DNA from: Streptomyces sp. NRRL F-6131
GTDB lineage: Bacteria > Actinomycetota > Actinomycetes > Streptomycetales > Streptomycetaceae
Assembly: GCA_000719695.1 (NCBI GenBank)
Contig: JOHN01000016.1
Span: 1 to 64,000, forward strand
Length of the DNA: 64,000 nt
Reading direction: 5' to 3'
Shown here: piece after piece, positions 1 to 8,344 of the stretch
Layout of the letters: each line of letters starts with the position of its first letter
How positions within the stretch are numbered: the stretch's first letter is position 1
Translations under genes and position numbers: made by a program
Notes under the pieces: model-generated
Databases searched by the model: none
Told to the model about the DNA's origin: nothing
What the model saw: the letters and a program-made list of their open reading frames with translations, nothing else

Positions 1-207
<207 letters not shown>

Positions 208-1038
208 CTACTTGATGGAGCCGGCAGTCTGGCCGGCCACGAGGTGGCGCTGGACCAGGGTGAAGACGACTGCGGCCGGCACCGCGATGAGGACCGAGGC
301 GGTCGACATCATCGACCAGTTCTGCGTGTACTGGTTGACGAAGGTCTGCAGCCCGCCGGCGAGGGTCATCTTCTCCAGACCGGTCATGAACTGGGAGGCG
401 TAGGCGACCTCGCCCCAGGCGGTGATGAAGGAGTAGAAGGCGGTGACCGCCAGGCCCGGACGAGCCAGGGGCAGCACCAGCCGCCAGAAGGTACCGAAGG
501 GGCTGAGGCCGTCGATGCGACCGGCCTCGTCGATCTCGGTGGAGATGGTGTCGAAGTAGCCCTTCATGGTCCAGGCGCAGAACGGCACCGAGATGGTCAT
601 GTAGGTCAGGACCAGACCGATCGGCTGGTTGAGCAGGTGGAACTTGCCCAGCAGTTGGTAGATGGGGACGATCAGGATCGCGACCGGGAACATCTGGGTG
701 ACCAGGAGTGTCCACATGAGCGGGCGCATGCCGGGGAAGCGGAAGCGGCTGACGGCGTAGCCGGTGGTGGCGGCCAGGAAGACGCCGAGCAGCGTGGTGA
801 GGCCGGCGATCAGCACGGTGTTGCCGAACCAGGTGAGGAACTTCGTCTCGGAGAGCAGCTTCCCGTACGCCTCGAAGGAGGGGTGGTCGAGGAACTTCGC
901 GCTGTTCTCGTGCCCGACCGGCTTGAGGGATGTGAGGAAGATCCACAGGACCGGGAAGAGCGCGACTCCTGCGGCCGTCATGAGCCCTGCGTGCAGGGCG
1001 ACGGACGCGCCGACGGAGCGCTTGTGCATGCGTGCCAT
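208..1038 (-). CDS. malG: Maltose/maltodextrin ABC transporter permease MalG
   Basis: 276-residue integral membrane protein of the MalG (binding-protein-dependent transport inner membrane) family. It shows several hydrophobic segments and the cytoplasmic EAA loop (EIDEAGRIDGLSPFGTFWRL), which contacts the ATPase. With MalF it forms the membrane channel for maltodextrins delivered by MalE. No ATPase gene is present here; streptomycete sugar importers usually share the distant MsiK ATPase. The start at 1038 lies 2 bp after the malF stop; a GTG at 1044 overlapping that stop is an alternative. Translation is probably coupled. Confidence 0.93.
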   Translation of the reverse strand: MARMHKRSVGASVALHAGLMTAAGVALFPVLWIFLTSLKPVGHENSAKFLDHPSFEAYGKLLSETKFLTWFGNTVLIAGLTTLLGVFLAATTGYAVSRFRFPGMRPLMWTLLVTQMFPVAILIVPIYQLLGKFHLLNQPIGLVLTYMTISVPFCAWTMKGYFDTISTEIDEAGRIDGLSPFGTFWRLVLPLARPGLAVTAFYSFITAWGEVAYASQFMTGLEKMTLAGGLQTFVNQYTQNWSMMSTASVLIAVPAAVVFTLVQRHLVAGQTAGSIK

Positions 1039-1040
1039 GG

Positions 1041-2060
1041 TCACCACACCTCGCCTTGCTTGCGCAGCATGCGCCGGTAGGCGACGGCGAACACCACGAG
1101 GATCAACAGGATGATCACGCCCCATGCGGACGCTTCGCCGAACTGGCGAAGACCGGTGAAGGCCTTCTGGTAGGCCGTGGTGACCAGGAGCTGGGTCTGG
1201 TCTCCCGGGCCGCCGTTGGTCAGCAGGAAGATGACCGGGAACATGTTGAAGGTCCAGATCGTGCTGAGCAGGACGACCGTGGAGCTGACCGGGCGCAGGG
1301 CGGGCAGCGTGATGTGGATGAACTTCTGCCACGGCGTGGCGCCGTCCATGTCCGCCGCCTCGTACAGCTCCGCGGGGATGGACTGGAGTCCGCCGAGGAT
1401 GGCGACCATGACGAACGGGAAGGCCAGCCACGTGTTGACCAGGACGACGGAGATCTGGGCCATCGTCGGATCGTTGAGCCAGTCGAAGGTGGGGAGGCCG
1501 ACGGCTTCGAGGGCATGGTTCAGGAAGCCGCGGTCGTTGTTCATGATGAAGCGCCAGCTGAACGTCGAGACGAAGGCCGGCACCGCCCAGGGCAGCACGA
1601 GCAGGGTGCGGTAGAGGGAGCGTCCGCGGACCTGGCGGTTCAGCATGATGGCCAGTGTGAGGCCGATGACCAGGCTGGTGCCCACACAGGCGATGGTCCA
1701 GGTGACGGTCCAGCCCAGGCGCGCCCAGAACGTGGTGTTGTCCCCGAAGAGGATCTCGGTGTAGTTGTCCAGCCCGACGCTCTCGTAGGTGGCCGGGATG
1801 CGGATGAACTCCCCGATGTTCTTGGCGGAGTTCTTGTCGTTGGCGTTGGTCGTCGACAGGTACAGGCCCTGTACGAGGGGGTAGCCGACGAGGACGGCGA
1901 CGACGATGGCGACCGGTGCCACCAGGGTCCAGGCGTACCAGTGCTTGCTGAGCGCCCGGCGCAGTCGCCCGGGGGTGCCGGCCTGCTGGCGGTGACCGCG
2001 GGCGGGGGGGTCCCCGCCCGCGGTCACCGCCGTCGGCGGGCTGTCGGTGTTCACAGCCAT
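1041..2060 (-). CDS. malF: Maltose/maltodextrin ABC transporter permease MalF
   Basis: 339-residue MalF-type permease. A Pro/Gly-rich cytoplasmic N-terminus precedes the first membrane span (WTLVAPVAIVVAVLVGYPLV), with about six spans in all. The EAA motif region reads EAADMDGATPWQKFIHITLP. It pairs with MalG (next gene, 2 bp downstream) and MalE (15 bp upstream). The gene lies in an operon transcribed from before malE. GacF/GacG and AcbF/AcbG of acarbose clusters belong to the same family, so the transporter may recover inhibitor-maltodextrin adducts as well as maltodextrins; that is inference from the neighbouring cluster. Confidence 0.93.
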   Translation of the reverse strand: MAVNTDSPPTAVTAGGDPPARGHRQQAGTPGRLRRALSKHWYAWTLVAPVAIVVAVLVGYPLVQGLYLSTTNANDKNSAKNIGEFIRIPATYESVGLDNYTEILFGDNTTFWARLGWTVTWTIACVGTSLVIGLTLAIMLNRQVRGRSLYRTLLVLPWAVPAFVSTFSWRFIMNNDRGFLNHALEAVGLPTFDWLNDPTMAQISVVLVNTWLAFPFVMVAILGGLQSIPAELYEAADMDGATPWQKFIHITLPALRPVSSTVVLLSTIWTFNMFPVIFLLTNGGPGDQTQLLVTTAYQKAFTGLRQFGEASAWGVIILLILVVFAVAYRRMLRKQGEVW

Positions 2061-2075
2061 TGCCTGACTACTTCC

Positions 2076-3371
2076 TTACTTCCAGCCCAGGTTCTTGCGG
2101 TAGGCGTCACCGGTGTTCTTCGCGGCCTGCTCGGGGGTCTCCCTCCCGGAGAGCATGGCGGTGTACTCGGTGACCAGCGGCGCGAAGAGGGTGCCGCCCT
2201 CGGGGATCCACGGGCGCTGGTGGGCCTTGCCGACGGCCTCGGAGAAGAACTTCACGGACTCGATTGCGGCGACGTCGGGCTGGGTGTAGACCGACTTCCG
2301 GGTCGGCAGGACGCCGAGTTCCTTGGTCAGGGTGGTCTGGACCTCGGCGGAGGCCATGTACTGGACGAACACCTGCGAGGCGGAGATGTTCTTGCTGCCC
2401 GCATAGATGGCGTAGGAGTGGCCGCCCTGCGGTGCGCCCTGGCCGCCGCTTCCGGCGGGGACGACTGCGATGCCGAGGTTCGACTTGTCGGCGAACTCGC
2501 CGCCGCCCTTGTTCACCGTGGCCAGAGCCCAAGGACCGTTGATCATCATGGCGGTGTCGCCGGACTGGAAGGAGGTCATCATGTTCGTGAAGCCGTCGGT
2601 GACCGACGTCTTGGCGGCGCCGGAGTCGACAAGGTCCTTCATGGTCTTGAACGCCTTGACGCCGGCCGGGTTGTCGATGGTGACCGACTTGGTGGCGGGG
2701 TCCACGAGGTCGCCGCCCTCACCGTAGAGGAAGGACAGCGTCCAGTAGGCGTCGTCGCCGCGAAGGTAGAAGCCGGTCTTGCCCGTCTTGGCCTTGATCT
2801 GGGCGGAGGCCGCCTTGAGCTCCTCGATGGTGGCCGGCGGCTTGGTGATGCCCGCGTCGGCGAACATCTTCTTGTTGTAGAACAGCGCCATGGTGTCCGT
2901 GACCTGCGGTACGCCGTAGGTCTTGCCCTCGTACTTCGTGGCGGCCACCGGGTTGGGCAGGAAGTCGTCCGCCTTGTCCAGGGCGATGGTGCCGTCGAGC
3001 GGGGCCAGAAGGTGCAGCGAAGCGAGTTCGGGGGTCCAGGCGACCTCCGAACGGATCACGTCGGGGGCGTCGGTGCCGCTGGAGAACGCGTTCTTGATCT
3101 TGTTCTGGGCGCCGTCGAAGGGCACGTTGACGTAGTTGACCTTGATGTTCGGGTACTTCGCCTGGAAGCCCTCGATCACCTTCTGGTAAGTGGGAGCCTC
3201 CGCAGTCGCGTCGGTGGTGTCCCACCACGTCACCGTGCCGGAAACCGTGGCCGGGTCGACCGCCCCGCCGGCCGTGGGCGCACTCCCGGTGCTGCCGCCG
3301 CCGCTGCTGCAGGCCGCCATGGATACGGCCAGCGCCACGACAAGAGTGGAGGCTGCGATGCCACGCCGCAT
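2076..3371 (-). CDS. malE: Maltose/maltodextrin-binding lipoprotein MalE
   Basis: 431 residues, extracellular solute-binding family 1. The start MRRGIAAS leads into a lipoprotein signal peptide with lipobox SMAAC (Cys about residue 20), so it is predicted to be anchored to the outer face of the membrane. An AAGGAG ribosome binding site sits 5 bp before the ATG at 3371; a longer upstream reading frame lacks this support. Conserved family stretches include the trimannose/maltose-binder region LYGEGGDLVD and the C-terminal NTGDAYRK. It resembles GacH, the maltodextrin/acarbose-binding receptor of S. glaucescens. It heads the malEFG-aglA operon, with a MalR-type operator about 200 bp upstream. 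Confidence 0.92.
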   Translation of the reverse strand: MRRGIAASTLVVALAVSMAACSSGGGSTGSAPTAGGAVDPATVSGTVTWWDTTDATAEAPTYQKVIEGFQAKYPNIKVNYVNVPFDGAQNKIKNAFSSGTDAPDVIRSEVAWTPELASLHLLAPLDGTIALDKADDFLPNPVAATKYEGKTYGVPQVTDTMALFYNKKMFADAGITKPPATIEELKAASAQIKAKTGKTGFYLRGDDAYWTLSFLYGEGGDLVDPATKSVTIDNPAGVKAFKTMKDLVDSGAAKTSVTDGFTNMMTSFQSGDTAMMINGPWALATVNKGGGEFADKSNLGIAVVPAGSGGQGAPQGGHSYAIYAGSKNISASQVFVQYMASAEVQTTLTKELGVLPTRKSVYTQPDVAAIESVKFFSEAVGKAHQRPWIPEGGTLFAPLVTEYTAMLSGRETPEQAAKNTGDAYRKNLGWK

Positions 3372-3565
3372 GTGAGCTCCTTGAGGAACAGGTCGGGCGG
3401 GGTGCCCGAAGGGAGGGGGATGGGCGGGAGGAGCGGGCAACGGCCCGGGCTCCTCCGCTGGAACGACCGACCGCGGCGGAGCTCTGCAACTCCCTGGCGC
3501 CGTTCAGGTCCTGCTGTCGAACTGGGAGCGACGGTACAGGCGCCCGAAAGGATTTTGGAAGGTTG

Positions 3566-3585
3566 TTTCTGAAAGTTTCAGCAAG
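3566..3585 (-). promoter_or_regulatory. MalR-type operator upstream of malE
   Basis: The plus strand reads TTTCTGAAAGTTTCAGCAAG. The core CTGAAA-G-TTTCAG (3569-3581) is a perfect 6-bp inverted repeat around one central base. The identical 13-bp core occurs at the amylase promoter (4560-4572). Read on the malE strand it is CTTGCTGAAACTTTCAG, nearly the same as the site before the cyclase gene (CTTGCTGCAAGTTTCTG). It is assigned to the LacI-family protein encoded at 39177-40202 by inference. Confidence 0.7.
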
Positions 3586-3903
3586 GATGCCACTTCGTTA
3601 CCAGCTGCCGAGGAACCCCAACCGGACTGCCGCGCGGGCACATTGGGCCCACCAGCCACCGCCACCCGAGCTGACCTGGCAAAACGCACCACCTGGCGGG
3701 CATTGGCCGACGGCAGGCACACGCACCGCCCTACCGCAGCTCACGGCCTGCGGAAGGGCGAAGATTCCCTGACCCCGCCGACAGGGCCCTCGCCCCGGAC
3801 AGTCCTGGAGCCGTGCATGTCGGCGCGCGCGCACCGGGCACGGGCGGGACCGCCGGCCCCCGGGTCCCGTCCTTCACGGACGGGGCATGACAAAGGTGGG
3901 GAA

Positions 3904-3923
3904 TTTCTGAAACTTGCAGAAAG
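3904..3923 (+). promoter_or_regulatory. MalR-type operator upstream of the small gene at 4097
   Basis: TTTCTGAAACTTGCAGAAAG contains CTGAAA-C-TTGCAG, the same spaced inverted-repeat layout as the malE and amylase sites with one arm in the TTGCAG form. A TTGACG hexamer follows at 3926-3931 but no good -10 element is apparent. It lies 173 bp before the start codon of the 95-residue protein. Confidence 0.6.
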
Positions 3924-4096
3924 ACTTGACGTCGTCGGTGCGACTGGCGAGGGTGGGACCCGCGGGCCCGGTCCGTCGCCCCCTTCCCGGGCCCGCACCC
4001 CGCCCGCCGGACCCTGCTTCGCGACGCTCCTCCACCGCTGCCCGCACCCGCAGCCCCGTCCGGTCGCGCCATCGACCGAAAGACGCTGGAGAAGCC

Positions 4097-4384
4097 ATGA
4101 CCCTCACCTCGATCCTCGACGGTTCGCATCCCCGTACGCGCAGGCGCGCCAGCGGCTCGCACTGGCCGCAATTCCTCACGCCGCCCAGGGACCCGATGTG
4201 GCTGGTGACCATACCCACCAGGTCGAGGCGTGCCGCAGGCGCGCAGACGTTCGCCGTACGGGCCACCACCGCGCAAGCGGCTATTGCCTCCGCATCGCTG
4301 GCAGCGGGCACGAGCACCGCCCTCCTGCACCGTCGCGGGGCGCTCATCGACATCACCGCCGCATCCGCGGTACTGCGGGACTGA
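4097..4384 (+). CDS. Small protein of unknown function (95 aa) inside the maltose block
   Basis: I do not recognise the family. The frame starts with ATG preceded by GGAGAAGCC (Shine-Dalgarno GGAG, short spacing) and ends just before a strong hairpin at 4414-4448. The protein is basic at the N-terminus (HPRTRRRASGSHW), with an Ala/Thr-rich middle (TTAQAAIASASLAAGTSTAL) and a C-terminal RGALIDITAASAVLRD. There is no signal peptide, membrane span or Cys. A MalR-type operator precedes it, so it may be co-regulated with malE and the amylase. It is supported as a gene by its own operator, ribosome binding site and terminator, not by homology. Confidence 0.6.
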   Translation: MTLTSILDGSHPRTRRRASGSHWPQFLTPPRDPMWLVTIPTRSRRAAGAQTFAVRATTAQAAIASASLAAGTSTALLHRRGALIDITAASAVLRD

Positions 4385-4413
4385 CCCTCCCTCAGCGCCC
4401 GCCCCCAGACCAA

Positions 4414-4448
4414 CAGGCCCGTACCCGCCGGCAGCGAGTACGGGCCTG
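4414..4448 (+). terminator. Hairpin terminator after the small gene
   Basis: CAGGCCCGTAC and GTACGGGCCTG form an 11-bp perfect stem with a 13-nt loop, 30 bp after the stop codon at 4384 and ahead of the amylase promoter. Streptomycete terminators often lack a U-tract. Confidence 0.7.
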
Positions 4449-4519
4449 CTGCATTGACCCGAACTTAGCGTGAACCGATCAACTCGCCGACGCTGTGCAC
4501 GTGTTGTGATCCGGAGGCA

Positions 4520-4548
4520 TTGACGGGCATCTGTGGCGGTCCTATGGT
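4520..4548 (+). promoter_or_regulatory. Amylase promoter (-35 TTGACG, 17-bp spacer, -10 TATGGT)
   Basis: TTGACG at 4520-4525 and TATGGT at 4543-4548 fit the vegetative sigma (HrdB-type) consensus with 17-bp spacing. The predicted transcript start, around 4555, falls right at the edge of the operator that begins at 4560. Confidence 0.65.
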
Positions 4549-4559
4549 TGCGGCGCGCG

Positions 4560-4576
4560 CTGAAAGTTTCAGAAAT
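4560..4576 (+). promoter_or_regulatory. MalR-type operator at the amylase transcription start
   Basis: CTGAAAGTTTCAGAAAT has the same perfect core as the malE site and begins about 12 bp after the -10 hexamer, a position suited to repression. A second small palindrome GAAATATTTC overlaps its end (4572-4581). Confidence 0.7.
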
Positions 4577-4678
4577 ATTTCACAGAGGCTTCCTTCCGGC
4601 GACGCCGATGCCGGACGCGCTACCCCTTCCGGTCCCCCTCGCCCCATCTCCCGGGGACCCCCACCTGGAGGAGAGCAG

Positions 4679-6760
4679 ATGAGCACAGCCACGTTGGACA
4701 CTCCCCCCACGCGCACATCGCGCCGGGCCGTCGCCTCACTGGCCGGACTCGGCCTGGCCCTGAGCATGGCAGCGACCCTGTCGCTGCCGGCCCAGTCTGC
4801 GTCCGCAGCACCGGTCGGCCGCGAGGGCAAGAAGGTCACCGCCGTCCTGTTCGAGTGGAAGTTCGACTCGATCGCGCAGGAGTGCACCCGGACCCTCGGC
4901 CCGAAGGGCTACGGCTACGTCCAGGTCTCCCCTCCCCAGGAGCGCATCCAGGGCGGAGCCTGGTGGACCGGCTACCAGCCCGTCAGCTACCGGATCGCGG
5001 GACCGCTCGGCGACCGCACCGCGTTCCGGAACATGGTGAACACCTGTCACGCGGCAGGCGTCGACGTCGTCGTCGACACGGTCATCAACCACATGACCTC
5101 GGGCTCGGGGACCGGGACCGGCGGCACCCAGTACACCAAGTACAACTACCCCGGCACCTTCCAGGACGGCGACTTCCACAGTTGCCGCCGCCCCATCGGC
5201 AGCAACTACGCGGACCGCTACAACGTCCAGGAGTGCGAGCTCGGCGACCCGGGGCAGCCGTCGCTGTCGGACCTGAACACGAGCAGCGACTCCGTCCGCG
5301 ACAAGATCGCCGGCTATCTGAACGACCTGCTCTCCCTCGGCGCCGACGGCTTCCGCGTCGACGCGGTCAAGCACATTCCCGCCTCCGACCTCACGGCGAT
5401 CCGCTCCAGGCTCACCCGGCCGGACGCCTACTGGGTCCAGGAAGCCATTTTCGGCGGGGGCGAGGCCGTCTCCCCCAGCGAGTACCTCGGCGTCGGTGAC
5501 GTCCAGGAGTTCCGCTACACCACCGACCTCAAGCGGATCTTCACCAACGAGAAGCTCTCCTACCTGAAGAACTTCGGCGAGGCGTGGGGCTACATGTCGT
5601 CCGGCAAGGCCGGCACGATGGTCACCAACCACGACACCGAGCGCAACGGGTCCTCGCTCAGCTACAAGGACGGCGCCGCCTACACCCTCGCGCACGTCCT
5701 CATGCTCGCCCACCCCTACGGCACCCCGTCCGTGCACTCCGGCTACCAGTTCTCCAACCGCGACGCCGGCGCGCCCAACGGCGGCACGGTCAACTCCTGC
5801 TACACCGAAGGCTGGGAGTGCCAGCACGCCTGGCCCCAGATCGCCAACATGGTCGGCTTCCGCAACGCCGCCGGCGACACGGCCGTCACCAACTGGTGGG
5901 ACAACGGCGACAACACCATCGGCTTCGGCCGGGGCGACCGGGCCTACGTGACGATCAACCGCGGCGACGCGATCACCCGGACCTTCCAGACCTCGCTGCC
6001 CGCCGGCACCTACTGCGACGTGCAGCACGGCAGCCCGACCGCCGGCGGCGGATGCACCGGCACCACCTACACCGTCGGCAGTGACGGGAAGTTCACCGCA
6101 ACCGTGGGCTCCAACGACGCCGTCGCCCTCTACGTCGGCGCAGGCGGCGGCACCAAGCCCGACGGCACCAACACCGCCACCGTCTACTACAGCACCGACA
6201 AGAACTGGCCCGCCTACAACATCCACTTCCGCCCCGACGGCGGCTCCTGGACCGTGGCCCCCGGCGCTGCCATGGAGCCGGCCTGCGCCGGCTGGGTGAA
6301 GAAGACCGTCGCCCTCAACACCGCGACCGGCCTGAAGGCCTCCTTCAACAACGGCGCCGGCACCTGGGACAACAACAACTCCGCCGACTACACACTCGGC
6401 ACCGGCAACATCACCGTCAAGGGCGGCAGCGTCGGCACCGGCAACCCCTGCGACGCGCCCCAGACCACCACCGGCGCTTCCTTCGCCGTCAACGCGACCA
6501 CCGTGCCCGGTCAGAACATCTACGTCGTCGGCAACACCACCGCCCTCGGCAACTGGGCCTCCGCGGGCGCGGTCAAGCTCGACCCCGCCGCCTACCCCGT
6601 GTGGAAGCTCGCCCTCGACCTGCCCGCCGGCACCGCATTCGAGTACAAGTACATCCGCAAGGACGCCGCCGGGAACGTCACCTGGGAATCCGGCGCCAAC
6701 CGCACCGCCACCGTCCCCGCCACCGGCAGGATCGCCCTGACCGACACCTGGCGCAGCTGA
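4679..6760 (+). CDS. aml: Secreted alpha-amylase (GH13) with CBM25 and CBM20 starch-binding domains
   Basis: 693 residues. A twin-arginine-like basic N-terminus (TSRRAVAS) and hydrophobic core end near SASA-AP (about residue 44), predicting export. The GH13 catalytic domain spans roughly residues 50-485, with nucleophile Asp228 in GFRVDAVKH, acid/base Glu255 in [10 protein letters not shown] and third carboxylate Asp319 in TNHDTERN. About 497-580 looks like CBM25 ([16 protein letters not shown]) and 599-692 like CBM20 ([16 protein letters not shown]...FEYKY). It starts at ATG 4679 after a GGAGGAG ribosome binding site. It has its own promoter and operator upstream and a perfect terminator downstream. 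Next to an acarbose-like cluster it may be tolerant of the inhibitor, but the sequence does not prove that. Confidence 0.95.
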   Translation: MSTATLDTPPTRTSRRAVASLAGLGLALSMAATLSLPAQSASAAPVGREGKKVTAVLFEWKFDSIAQECTRTLGPKGYGYVQVSPPQERIQGGAWWTGYQPVSYRIAGPLGDRTAFRNMVNTCHAAGVDVVVDTVINHMTSGSGTGTGGTQYTKYNYPGTFQDGDFHSCRRPIGSNYADRYNVQECELGDPGQPSLSDLNTSSDSVRDKIAGYLNDLLSLGADGFRVDAVKHIPASDLTAIRSRLTRPDAYWVQEAIFGGGEAVSPSEYLGVGDVQEFRYTTDLKRIFTNEKLSYLKNFGEAWGYMSSGKAGTMVTNHDTERNGSSLSYKDGAAYTLAHVLMLAHPYGTPSVHSGYQFSNRDAGAPNGGTVNSCYTEGWECQHAWPQIANMVGFRNAAGDTAVTNWWDNGDNTIGFGRGDRAYVTINRGDAITRTFQTSLPAGTYCDVQHGSPTAGGGCTGTTYTVGSDGKFTATVGSNDAVALYVGAGGGTKPDGTNTATVYYSTDKNWPAYNIHFRPDGGSWTVAPGAAMEPACAGWVKKTVALNTATGLKASFNNGAGTWDNNNSADYTLGTGNITVKGGSVGTGNPCDAPQTTTGASFAVNATTVPGQNIYVVGNTTALGNWASAGAVKLDPAAYPVWKLALDLPAGTAFEYKYIRKDAAGNVTWESGANRTATVPATGRIALTDTWRS

Positions 6761-6839
6761 CCCCACAGACTGCCGTGCGCCGTCACCCGGACGGCAGGCC
6801 GCCCCGGCCCCGTCTCCGAGCGGGACCGTACTGAAAGAA

Positions 6840-6884
6840 GCGGGTCTCCTGCCGGGCACCAATGGTGCCCGGCAGGAGACCCGC
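6840..6884 (+). terminator. Terminator of the amylase gene (21-bp perfect stem)
   Basis: The arms at 6840-6860 and 6864-6884 are perfectly complementary over 21 bp with a 3-nt AAT loop. It lies 79 bp after the amylase stop. It is the strongest hairpin noticed in the window. Confidence 0.9.
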
Positions 6885-7023
6885 AGCCACTTCCCGAGCC
6901 GCCGGACGCGGGCCGGCGGTGTGCTCACGCCGCCGCGACGAGCCAGGGCACCGGCCGCACGGCCTCCGAGAAGTACCGGGCGAGACCTCAGGAGTCTCGC
7001 CCGGAGTCGGAACGCCGTGAGGG

Positions 7024-7599
7024 TCAGAGCACGCCGGGGCGTGCCGGCTCCCACGGCTGGAACCAGGGGTCGGGCCATCGCTCGGCTGCGGCAAGGAGCG
7101 GGTACTGGGTGGCGCCGTCGATGCTCTCGCGAATGATGTCGGCATGGCCCCCATGCCGCGCGATCTCCTCGATCAGGTGCAGGAGCACCCAGCGCACCGA
7201 CCACTCCTTGACATCGGCAGGGATCCACCGCGTGCCCTGCGGGGCAGGCACGGCGTGTCCGAGATCGGGTACGGAAGCGATCACAGCGTCCGTACGCGCA
7301 GCCGCCTCCGCGTGTTCGGCCAGTGCCCAGGCCAGCGTCTCCCCGGGAGCCAGCCGGAACTCGTCCGACCCGTCCCCGGCCGGATGCGGCTCCCGCAGGA
7401 TGAGCCGAGTCCAGCCTGCCTCGCAGCGGGCGGCGTGCTTGATCAGCCCGCCGATGCTCAACTCGCTGACGGACGCCGCCGAGCGGGCCTGCTCATCGGT
7501 CAGACCATGGGCAGTGACACGCAGCAGCCTCCTCTGGTGTGCCAGGTAGGTCATCAGCGCGGTGCGCTCGTCCGCTACAGGTGGGGCGATGCCCGACAT
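7024..7599 (-). CDS. DinB-like (DUF664) family protein
   Basis: 191 residues of the DinB four-helix-bundle superfamily, mycothiol/bacillithiol S-transferase-like. Typical metal-site regions are LSIGGLIKHAARCEAGW and the C-terminal WVLLHLIEEIARHGGHADI, which carries the His-containing helix. The substrate is unknown. The start at 7599 has a GGAGGA site 8 bp upstream. The upstream region carries a MalR-like repeat array (7624-7652), unexpected for this family. A paralogue with the same layout lies at 62816-63358. Confidence 0.85.
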   Translation of the reverse strand: MSGIAPPVADERTALMTYLAHQRRLLRVTAHGLTDEQARSAASVSELSIGGLIKHAARCEAGWTRLILREPHPAGDGSDEFRLAPGETLAWALAEHAEAAARTDAVIASVPDLGHAVPAPQGTRWIPADVKEWSVRWVLLHLIEEIARHGGHADIIRESIDGATQYPLLAAAERWPDPWFQPWEPARPGVL

Positions 7600-7623
7600 G
7601 GCAGGGTCCTCCGAGTGAAATTA

Positions 7624-7652
7624 CTTGCAGCAATTTTCAGCAATATCTTACA
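7624..7652 (-). promoter_or_regulatory. MalR-like repeat array upstream of the DinB gene
   Basis: The plus strand shows CTTGCAG, TTTCAG and TTACAG spaced 10-12 bp apart. The direct unit (TTGCAGCAAT / TTTCAGCAAT) uses the same half-sites as the malE, amylase and cyclase operators. A TAAGAT hexamer on the minus strand at 7644-7649 could be a -10 element. The array lies 25 bp before the start codon. Confidence 0.5.
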
Positions 7653-7655
7653 GCG

Positions 7656-8344
7656 ATGGCCTTCCGGACGGGTGAGTTCTGTCATTCCGATTACCTGAAG
7701 ATCGTGCGGACGCAGTCTCGGGAACGGGCCGAACGCCGGGAGGTGGCTCGGCGAGCGGCGTTCAGCCCGGACGGCGTCGCAGGACGTCCGCTGTGTCCTC
7801 GCGGAGTCCGACTCGATCGGAGCGGATCGCGGTGAAGCCGGGTCGCGGATGCGATGGGCGGTGTGGACGCGGAAGCCATCGCCGCTGTCAACGGTCAGCG
7901 AGCCGTCGACAAGCTGCGGGGCGGTGCCGCAGCCAGCCCCATTGCCAGACGGAAGGGGAGAAGGGAGGGCCGGCCGGGGCAGCAGGCCCACAAGTGCGGG
8001 CCGGGTGGTCGCGATATTGAAACACCGCCGATGGCAATGCCGCCGGTCCCGACTGCCTCGGCCTCGCCGGTCAAGCGAACTGCGACTGCTGCCCGTAGTA
8101 CGTCACGGCTGCATTCTCGAATCCGGCGGTGACAACATCGCGCAACGCTGGGGAAGCCCATCGTCCCCAGCCGAGCTTTGTGTGCCGGCCTACGCTGCGC
8201 GCGCCCACCGGTTCACCCGCAGCTCCCGAGGAGCGCAGAGTACGGTCGCATCGGTCAGCGGCCTTGTTGCCCCGTTCCCGGGCCGGTCACCCCCTGCAGT
8301 CCGTGCGGCACCGTCCGGTCTCCTGGATTGCGAACACCCCCTCC
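7656..8344. other. 690-bp stretch without a recognisable gene
   Basis: It lies between the 5' end of the DinB gene and the 3' end of the histidine kinase. Short open frames exist in several phases but none has a ribosome binding site together with a recognisable protein. I see no repeat, RNA or mobile element here. Confidence 0.5.

Larger units (their letters stand above)
3372..4096. other. 725-bp divergent control region between malE and the small gene at 4097
   Basis: No convincing gene. It carries two copies of the MalR-type inverted repeat (3566-3585 and 3904-3923), one near each divergent gene. The rest is G+C-rich with no clear coding features. The flanking open frames in other phases are low-complexity shadows. 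Confidence 0.6.

Noticed and set aside
3643..4473. Alternative longer frames over the 4097 small gene
   Set aside because: They lack ribosome binding sites and run through the operator and the terminator hairpin; only the 4097-4384 frame is bounded by proper signals.
7656..8344. Candidate small genes between the DinB and kinase genes
   Set aside because: Frames in several phases give Arg/Ser/Pro-rich translations with no start signals or recognisable domains.
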